NCBI GenBank assembly: GCA_902626065.1
Contig: CACODT010000008.1
Coordinates: 1-55,127 of the forward strand
Origin: an uncultured Candidatus Actinomarina sp.
GTDB taxonomy: Bacteria > Actinomycetota > Acidimicrobiia > Actinomarinales > Actinomarinaceae
Direction of reading: 5' to 3'
Length of the DNA stretch: 55,127 nucleotides
Shown here: positions 49,835-55,127 of the stretch, one piece after another
Layout of the letters: every line of letters starts with the position of its first letter
Numbering within the stretch: the stretch's first letter is position 1
Program-made: the position numbers and the translations under genes
The notes under the pieces: model-generated
Told to the model about the DNA's origin: nothing
Databases searched by the model: none
Seen by the model: only the letters and a program-made list of their open reading frames with translations

Positions 49835-51336
49835 TGAATTTTGAAAAACCATTTATTGTACTTGAAATGGCAAACAATCATAATGGAGATATTGAACATG
49901 GATTCGAAATAGTTAAAAATTTCTCAGATGTTTGTAAAAGATATTCACACAAATTTGAATTCGCGATTAAGTTTCAATATAGAAATTTAGAAAATTTTAT
50001 TCATAAAGATTTTGTTGACCAAGATATTAAGTATGTCAGAAGGTTTTTAGACACACAATTAACAGAAGAAGAGTGGAAGTCTTTATTAGATTTTTCAAAA
50101 CTAAATAATTTTAAATTAATGTGTACTCCATTTGATGAAGATTCTGTTGAAAAAGTTGTGAAAGATAATTTTGATATTTTAAAAATTGCAAGTGCTTCAA
50201 TGGATGATTGGCCACTTTTAGAAACAGTTGTAAAAACAAACCTACCAATAATCGCATCAGTAGGTGGTGCATCAATAGAAAAAATAAAGCGTTTTTATTA
50301 CTTTATGAAGAACAGAGACAAGTCTTTTGCTTTGAATTATTGTGTAAGCACCTATCCAACAAAAATAGAAAACTTAAATCTTGAATACATTGAATATATG
50401 AGGAATCTATTTCCTGATATTAATATTGGTTTTTCAACACATGAAGGTAATGAATCAGCTTTGACCGGAGCACTTGCTTATTCAAAGGGTGCAAGAATAT
50501 TTGAAAAACATATTGCTCTTAATAATGAAGATAAAAATTTCAAAATAAATGACTATTCATCAACTCCAAACGATCTGGATGTTTGGTTACAAAACTTGTT
50601 ATTAAGTACAAAAATTGTAGGAACTATTGAAGGTAGAAAGAACTATCTTTCAGAAGAAGACGTTGCATTAAAAAGTTTAAAAAGAGGAATGTATGCCAAA
50701 AATAATATTTCAAAAGGAAAAATATTTACTAAAGAAGATATTTACTTTGCTATTCCGACATCAAGCGATCAGTATGTAGCAAATGATTTTTCAAAATTTA
50801 ATATACTTACTTCTACTAAAGATATTGAGCCCGGTAGTCCAATAACATTCTCAAATACGGACATCGTCGACAACAAACTAAGTCTTGAATCAATTAGGGA
50901 CGAGGTCAAAGAATTACTTAAAAAATCAAATGTATATCATTTTAAGGATAGCGTACTAGAAATTTCTCATCATTATGGCATTAAACAATTTAAAAAATGT
51001 GGCTGTACTTTAATAACACTAATTAATAAACAATATTGTAAAAAAGTAATTATTTTATTACCGGGACAAGAAAATCCAGAGCACTACCATAAGAAAAAAG
51101 AAGAATCTTTTTTAATGATATCTGGAAAACTAGATGTTAAATTAGATAACAAAACACATATTTTAGAACCTGGAGATATTTTGCATATTCCAGTTTTAAG
51201 TAAACATAGTTTTTCTACTAAAGATGGTGCAGTTTTTGAAGAAATTTCAACAACGCATCATACAGATGATTCTTTTTACACTGATGACAAGATAAATTTA
51301 AATACTGAAAGAAAATCATTCATACCACTCTCTTAA
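49831..51336 (+). CDS. NeuB/SpsE-type synthase with SAF and C-terminal cupin domains
   Basis: The start at 49831 (MMNFEKPF) overlaps the phosphatase stop. Residues 1-270 form the sialic-acid-synthase barrel (VLEMANNHNGDIEHG, KFQYR, KIASASMDDWPLLE, SVGGASIEKI, IGFSTHEGNESALTGA, FEKHIAL). Residues about 285-345 are the SAF antifreeze-like domain (LKRGMYAKNNISKGKIFTKED). The last 130 residues are a cupin (PGQENPEHYHKKKEESFLMISG; LEPGDILHIPVLSKHSFS). It condenses a sugar or its phosphate with PEP. The cupin fusion is unusual and may bind or isomerise the product. Confidence 0.88.
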   Translation: MMNFEKPFIVLEMANNHNGDIEHGFEIVKNFSDVCKRYSHKFEFAIKFQYRNLENFIHKDFVDQDIKYVRRFLDTQLTEEEWKSLLDFSKLNNFKLMCTPFDEDSVEKVVKDNFDILKIASASMDDWPLLETVVKTNLPIIASVGGASIEKIKRFYYFMKNRDKSFALNYCVSTYPTKIENLNLEYIEYMRNLFPDINIGFSTHEGNESALTGALAYSKGARIFEKHIALNNEDKNFKINDYSSTPNDLDVWLQNLLLSTKIVGTIEGRKNYLSEEDVALKSLKRGMYAKNNISKGKIFTKEDIYFAIPTSSDQYVANDFSKFNILTSTKDIEPGSPITFSNTDIVDNKLSLESIRDEVKELLKKSNVYHFKDSVLEISHHYGIKQFKKCGCTLITLINKQYCKKVIILLPGQENPEHYHKKKEESFLMISGKLDVKLDNKTHILEPGDILHIPVLSKHSFSTKDGAVFEEISTTHHTDDSFYTDDKINLNTERKSFIPLS

Positions 51337-51385
51337 TTTACATTTTTTATTTAATTTTCTAAAAGCTAAGTTAAAGTACATGCTC

Positions 51386-51391
51386 TAAAGT
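51386..51391 (+). promoter_or_regulatory. -10 element TAAAGT, 6 nt before GTG (leaderless)
   Basis: TAAAGT ends 6 nt before the GTG start at 51398, the only GTG start in the strict 6-nt set. Confidence 0.5.
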
Positions 51392-51397
51392 AATAAA

Positions 51398-52291
51398 GTG
51401 GTTGAAAATAATGGTTTAAGGTTTAAAAAATATTATTGTTTTAGTTGTTATTCAAATAATTCTACCGATACAAAATACTTTAAAAAAGCATTCGAACACC
51501 AATTTAAAATTTTAAAGTGTAAAACTTGTTTTACCCAGTATATTGACAAAATTCCCGAAGATATAAAAACATACACACATATTTATGATCATGGTGGTAG
51601 AGATAGCAAAGTTGACTTGAATTCAATCTTTACTAAATTAAGGATATATAAAGCAAAAAGGTATATTGCTAAACACTGTTCGGAATATTTATTTGATGGA
51701 AAAAAAATTTTAGATTATGGTTCTGGAGATGGTTACTTATCATATACTTTCAAACTGGTTAATCAAAATTTAAAGGTATATGCAACCGATTATTTATACT
51801 ACGAAAATGAATTTTACAGAAATGTCCAATTTATAAACTTGGATGACATTTATAGTAAAGACGAAAAATATGATTTGATTGTTCTTAGGCATGTGTTGGA
51901 ACATACTGAAGATCCTTTTAGAATAATAAAAAAATTACTGACTTTACTTGAACCTGAAGGATGCATTATGGTAGAGGTTCCCAATCATGATATAAAAACA
52001 AATACTTTATTAAAAATTTTTGGTACTCATTATTCTCAAATTGGTATGCCGTGGCATTTTAATCATTTTAACTCAGCTGATTTTGAAAAAAATCTTACGC
52101 AAAATAGATTAAAATTTTCAAAAAATTCAATACCTGTCTTGGGCCAATCAATAAGTATGGTATTGTTTCAAGATAAAATATTTTTTGACAATACTGGGTT
52201 GCTTGCATTGTTGTTTTATCCTTTTCAAGTATTAATAGACTCAGTAACCTCCTCATTCACAGCTTTAGTAGTTAAAATATACAATAAATAA
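51398..52291 (+). CDS. SAM-dependent methyltransferase with zinc-ribbon N-terminus
   Basis: In the 297-residue protein, residues about 9-45 have two CxxC pairs (YCFSC and KCKTC), a rubredoxin-like zinc ribbon. Residues about 95-210 are a class I methyltransferase with ILDYGSGDGYLSYTF (motif I), YDLIVLRHVLEHTEDPF (motif II/post) and IMVEVPNH. It is common in O-antigen/exopolysaccharide loci as a sugar methyltransferase. GTG start with TAAAGT 6 nt upstream. Confidence 0.85.
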   Translation: MVENNGLRFKKYYCFSCYSNNSTDTKYFKKAFEHQFKILKCKTCFTQYIDKIPEDIKTYTHIYDHGGRDSKVDLNSIFTKLRIYKAKRYIAKHCSEYLFDGKKILDYGSGDGYLSYTFKLVNQNLKVYATDYLYYENEFYRNVQFINLDDIYSKDEKYDLIVLRHVLEHTEDPFRIIKKLLTLLEPEGCIMVEVPNHDIKTNTLLKIFGTHYSQIGMPWHFNHFNSADFEKNLTQNRLKFSKNSIPVLGQSISMVLFQDKIFFDNTGLLALLFYPFQVLIDSVTSSFTALVVKIYNK

Positions 52292-52294
52292 GAG

Positions 52295-54070
52295 TTAAGA
52301 ATTTTTAATTGCCAAGATATTTTTCATTTCTTCATCATCAATGTATGGATGCATGTCATATAAATTTGAACTTACAATGTTTCCCTTAGAATCTGTCCTA
52401 GATTTAACCCTTGGTTGAAAATTAATATTATTATCAATTTTAAGTTCTACAACTAATGGTAATTTAATTTTGTTAAAATCATGTAGAAACTTTTTATAGT
52501 TGTAATTATCAACTTTTAAATAGTCCAATTTATGTGCTTGAGAAATTGATTTTAAATCTGGAAATGATAGTCCTGTTGTGGAGTCAATGCCTATTAAATT
52601 GTCTGAAAAATAATTGTTTTGAGTTTGTCTTATTGAATGGTAACCATTGTTTGAGATAACAAATAACAAAATATTTAGATCATATTCGGCAATTGTTGCA
52701 AGTTCTTGAATATTCATTTGAAGGCTTCCGTCACCTTCAAAACATATGATTCGTTTATTTTTACTCGATATTGCAGAACCAATTGCTGCAGGAAGGCCAT
52801 ATCCCATCGACCCGGAGGTTGAGTTAGTAAAAAAACGTTGATTTTTTTTTAAAAGTAATGCCTGATTTGGCACTATTGCTGCAGTAGCATTAGCAGTTAC
52901 AAAAATATCATTCTCTTTAGTATGCTCGGATAACTCTAAACAAAAGATATAAGGATTTAATTCCTTTGTATCGATATAGCCTTCATTTTTTATTGAGTAT
53001 TCGGTTTTAATTGTTTTTGCCCACTCTTTAAACTCTTTGTGATTTTCTTTATTTACCAGTTCACAATTAAATTCATTAAAAAATTTATTGAGATCAGTGT
53101 TAATGGATAGATCAACATTATTAGCTATAGTTTTTTTTACTAATTCTGATTTATCGATATCAACATAGCAAAAAAATTTATCTTTTCCAAAATTATCAAA
53201 ATTATAACCTATTTGCCTAATGTTTAGACTTGAACCAAGAACAAGAATTAAATCAGAACATTCAAGTATTAAGTTACCGCTTCTATCTCCTAAAGTTCCT
53301 GCTCTACCGTAAAAATTTTCATGGTTTTCCCACATTAAATCATGACCATTAAATGCAGTTAATACAGGAAGATCTGTTTTCTTAATAAATTTTCTAAAAT
53401 TTTCTACAGAATTAGAAGACCACACACCTCCACCAGCTAATACAACTGGTCTTTTTGATTCATTTATCTTTTTTGAAAGTGTAATTAATTTTGAATTTAT
53501 ATTTTTATTGTTTTCATTAAGAATGAAATTATTAGATTTATTTTTTTCAATGTATTCATCTCCTTGAACATCAATTGGTATATCTATCCATACAGGCCCT
53601 TTTCTTCCACTATTCATTATTTTTAATGCTTTGTTGAGTTCAAAACTAATATCATCTTTTTTAGTAATAGTTTTAGAATATTTAGTTATTTTTTTAACCA
53701 TATCTACTATTGGTGCTTCCTGATCTCCAAGTTGTCTAAGATTACTATCAAAATTGAGGGTTTCAGTCCTAACCTGTCCTGATAAAATTAACATTGGAAT
53801 CGAGTCTCCATACGCACCAAAAACACCGTTTAGGGTATTAATTCCACCAGGACCTGCAGTAACACAAATTACACTTACCTTACCACTTGCTTTCGAGTAA
53901 CCATCTGCAGCCATAGCACATGACTGTTCATGATGAAAAAATGTTGCATTTAAGTTTGTGTTTCTTGAAAGAGAATCATTTAGATGCATTGCAGCTCCGC
54001 CTGTAACCATAAAAATGTCTTTAATATTATTTTCGACAAGAATTTGAGCAACTTTATCAGAATTTTTCAT
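52295..54070 (-). CDS. Thiamine-diphosphate-dependent enzyme, acetolactate-synthase-like
   Basis: The 591-residue protein has the full POX/ALS fold. The N-terminal Pyr domain has GGAAMHLND and the activating Glu in FFHHEQSCAMAADGYSKAS; a central domain has VVLAGGGVWSS; the PP domain has the TPP loop FEGDGSLQMNIQELATI and SNNGY. It lies in a glycan cluster rather than with ilvC/ilvN, so a role in building a branched sugar (compare YerE) or another glycan precursor is more likely than valine synthesis. That role is inference. Confidence 0.85.
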   Translation of the reverse strand: MKNSDKVAQILVENNIKDIFMVTGGAAMHLNDSLSRNTNLNATFFHHEQSCAMAADGYSKASGKVSVICVTAGPGGINTLNGVFGAYGDSIPMLILSGQVRTETLNFDSNLRQLGDQEAPIVDMVKKITKYSKTITKKDDISFELNKALKIMNSGRKGPVWIDIPIDVQGDEYIEKNKSNNFILNENNKNINSKLITLSKKINESKRPVVLAGGGVWSSNSVENFRKFIKKTDLPVLTAFNGHDLMWENHENFYGRAGTLGDRSGNLILECSDLILVLGSSLNIRQIGYNFDNFGKDKFFCYVDIDKSELVKKTIANNVDLSINTDLNKFFNEFNCELVNKENHKEFKEWAKTIKTEYSIKNEGYIDTKELNPYIFCLELSEHTKENDIFVTANATAAIVPNQALLLKKNQRFFTNSTSGSMGYGLPAAIGSAISSKNKRIICFEGDGSLQMNIQELATIAEYDLNILLFVISNNGYHSIRQTQNNYFSDNLIGIDSTTGLSFPDLKSISQAHKLDYLKVDNYNYKKFLHDFNKIKLPLVVELKIDNNINFQPRVKSRTDSKGNIVSSNLYDMHPYIDDEEMKNILAIKNS

Positions 54071-54109
54071 AATAATAAATAAGTTTAAAAGATTATAATA
54101 AAAATAGAT

Positions 54110-54982
54110 TTGAAAAAATGTCTAATTTTTGGTGCCACAGGATGGTTAGGTAAAGCAACTATTGCAAAAATTATCGACGACTACCCCCAAAATGAATTAA
54201 CACTTATATCTTCAAAAAGTAAAAAAATTGAATATAAAAATAAGTTATATGAAGTAGGTTCTTTCAATGATTTTTTGAATATTAAAAACAACACATTTGA
54301 TTATTTTTATTGTTATGCATTTTTAACTGGTAATAACATTGAGAGCAAAGGAAAAGAACATTTTTTAAATGAAACTAATAAAATAATAGATGCAACTTCA
54401 ACATTTTTATCTCAAAACACAATTAAAAAAGGACTTCTCAGTTCTTCAGGAGCAGTTTATTGGTCAGAAACAAAGAAAGAAAACCTGTATTCAAGTCAAA
54501 AAAAGAGACAAGAAATAGAATTTTTAAAATCTTTTGAAAATAATCAATCACTCTATCATATAGCAAGAATATTCTCAGTCATTGCTCGAGATTATAATGT
54601 CGAATTTAATTATGCATTTAATTCTTTTGTTTCCCAAGCTAAGAAAAATAAAAAAATAGTTATTACTTCTAAGAAAAAAGTTGAAAGGTCGTATTTAATA
54701 TTTGAAAATATGATAGATTATTTCCAAAAAAGTAAGGAATCAAAAATTTATGATGCTGCTAATTTTGATATAGATCTTGTTGAACTTGCTGAAATTATTT
54801 CAGAAATATTTGATTGCAATATCGAATACCCTAAATCATACAATAATTCTTCACAAAAAGATTTATACAAAAGCAAAGATAAGTCATTCCGAAATAATTT
54901 TAAAGAAAAAAAAGGTTTAAAACAGGAGATTCTTAAGGTGATAAATCAAACTAAAGAGCATCCTATGAAAGTTATAAATTAA
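54110..54982 (+). CDS. NAD-dependent epimerase/dehydratase family protein
   Basis: The 290-residue extended SDR starts with TTG: KKCLIFGATGWLGKATIAKI is the NAD site, then LLSSSGAVYW (catalytic Ser strand) and YSSQKKRQEIEFL (YxxxK with Tyr and Lys present). It probably modifies a nucleotide-linked sugar. It is divergent from the TPP-enzyme gene; TATAAT (54094-54099) lies 10 nt upstream. Confidence 0.8.
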   Translation: MKKCLIFGATGWLGKATIAKIIDDYPQNELTLISSKSKKIEYKNKLYEVGSFNDFLNIKNNTFDYFYCYAFLTGNNIESKGKEHFLNETNKIIDATSTFLSQNTIKKGLLSSSGAVYWSETKKENLYSSQKKRQEIEFLKSFENNQSLYHIARIFSVIARDYNVEFNYAFNSFVSQAKKNKKIVITSKKKVERSYLIFENMIDYFQKSKESKIYDAANFDIDLVELAEIISEIFDCNIEYPKSYNNSSQKDLYKSKDKSFRNNFKEKKGLKQEILKVINQTKEHPMKVIN

Positions 54983-55022
54983 TTTATTTAAGAAATAGTT
55001 AATTAAACTATTTTCCTAAATA

Positions 55023-55028
55023 TAAAAT
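55023..55028 (+). promoter_or_regulatory. -10 element TAAAAT, 6 nt before ATG (leaderless)
   Basis: TAAAAT ends exactly 6 nt before the ATG at 55035. Confidence 0.55.
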
Positions 55029-55034
55029 AGCTCT

Positions 55035-55127
55035 ATGAAAAAAATAAGCATTATTGCGACAGCGTTCAATGAAGAATCAAACGTATTAGAACTTTATAAA
55101 CAACTTAATGAAGTAACATCTAAAGTT
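55035..55127 (+). CDS. GT2-family glycosyltransferase, C-terminus beyond window
   Basis: The 31 residues visible start KKISIIATAFNEESNVLELYKQL, the opening strand and helix of GT2 transferases of the DPM/ArnC type (family: SVVIPAYNEEENI). The catalytic DxD lies past the window edge. It fits the surrounding glycan genes. Confidence 0.72.
   Translation, partial: MKKISIIATAFNEESNVLELYKQLNEVTSKV

Noticed and set aside
52295-54070. Acetolactate synthase for valine/isoleucine (ilvB)
   Set aside because: Fold and cofactor motifs fit, but there is no small subunit or ilvC and all neighbours are glycan genes; left as an ALS-like TPP enzyme.
1-55127. CRISPR arrays, insertion sequences, prophage or rRNA
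   Set aside because: No spaced direct repeats, transposase, integrase, phage structural genes or rRNA segments were seen on reading through.

Overview
The window is an AT-rich (about 30% GC by eye), gene-dense bacterial chromosome segment with no insertion sequence, prophage, rRNA or CRISPR array that I can see. A WhiB-family regulator, a GlnR-type regulator beside a type II glutamine synthetase, and many promoters placed so that transcription should begin at the start codon all point to an actinobacterium. The low GC and tight packing fit a streamlined marine lineage such as Candidatus Actinomarina. That placement is inference; no rRNA is present to confirm it. Packing is extreme: ATGA/GTGA start-stop overlaps, and five convergent gene pairs whose stop codons share exactly 4 bases.

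Layout: 1-3.9 kb holds three exported metallopeptidase-like proteins (one cut by the window edge). 3.9-16.3 kb is a housekeeping and accessory mix: acyltransferase, SDR, CutA, DinB, ArsC, nitroreductase, CREST/ceramidase-like membrane protein, transsulfuration PLP enzyme, P450, uridine phosphorylase, ribokinase, queuosine salvage, MsrA and a duplicated alpha-beta barrel protein. 16.4-21 kb carries panB and the classic rpsF-ssb-rpsR-rplI-dnaB replication/ribosome operon. 21.4-25 kb is ptsI-ispD-DXR-II-like, linking the phosphotransferase system with the MEP isoprenoid pathway. 26.3-29.9 kb is a mannitol PTS operon (split EIIC, EIIB and EIIA, MtlD, HPr, one unknown). 30-33 kb has CorC/CNNM, a receiver protein, NfeD and WhiB. 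33.3-36.2 kb is selA-selB. 36.3-39.3 kb has Fe-S carriers, GlnR and glutamine synthetase II. 39.8-42.2 kb is argS and a WecG-type glycosyltransferase. From 42 kb on, four tRNA genes (Arg, Lys, Asp, Phe) are interspersed with surface-glycan genes: glycosyltransferases, a polyprenyl-phosphate sugar transferase, a NeuB-SAF-cupin synthase with its HAD phosphatase, a methyltransferase, a TPP enzyme, a nucleotide-sugar epimerase-like protein, and the start of a GT2 transferase.

The strongest window-wide signal is promoter architecture. At 18 genes, on both strands, a TAnnnT hexamer ends exactly 6 nt before the start codon, so the transcript should start at, or within a base of, the ATG/GTG (leaderless mRNA). 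Several of these hexamers sit inside the preceding gene or its stop codon, and they correct several starts. A second class of genes (ribosomal operon, PTS, panB, the barrel protein, a redoxin) has ordinary Shine-Dalgarno leaders.
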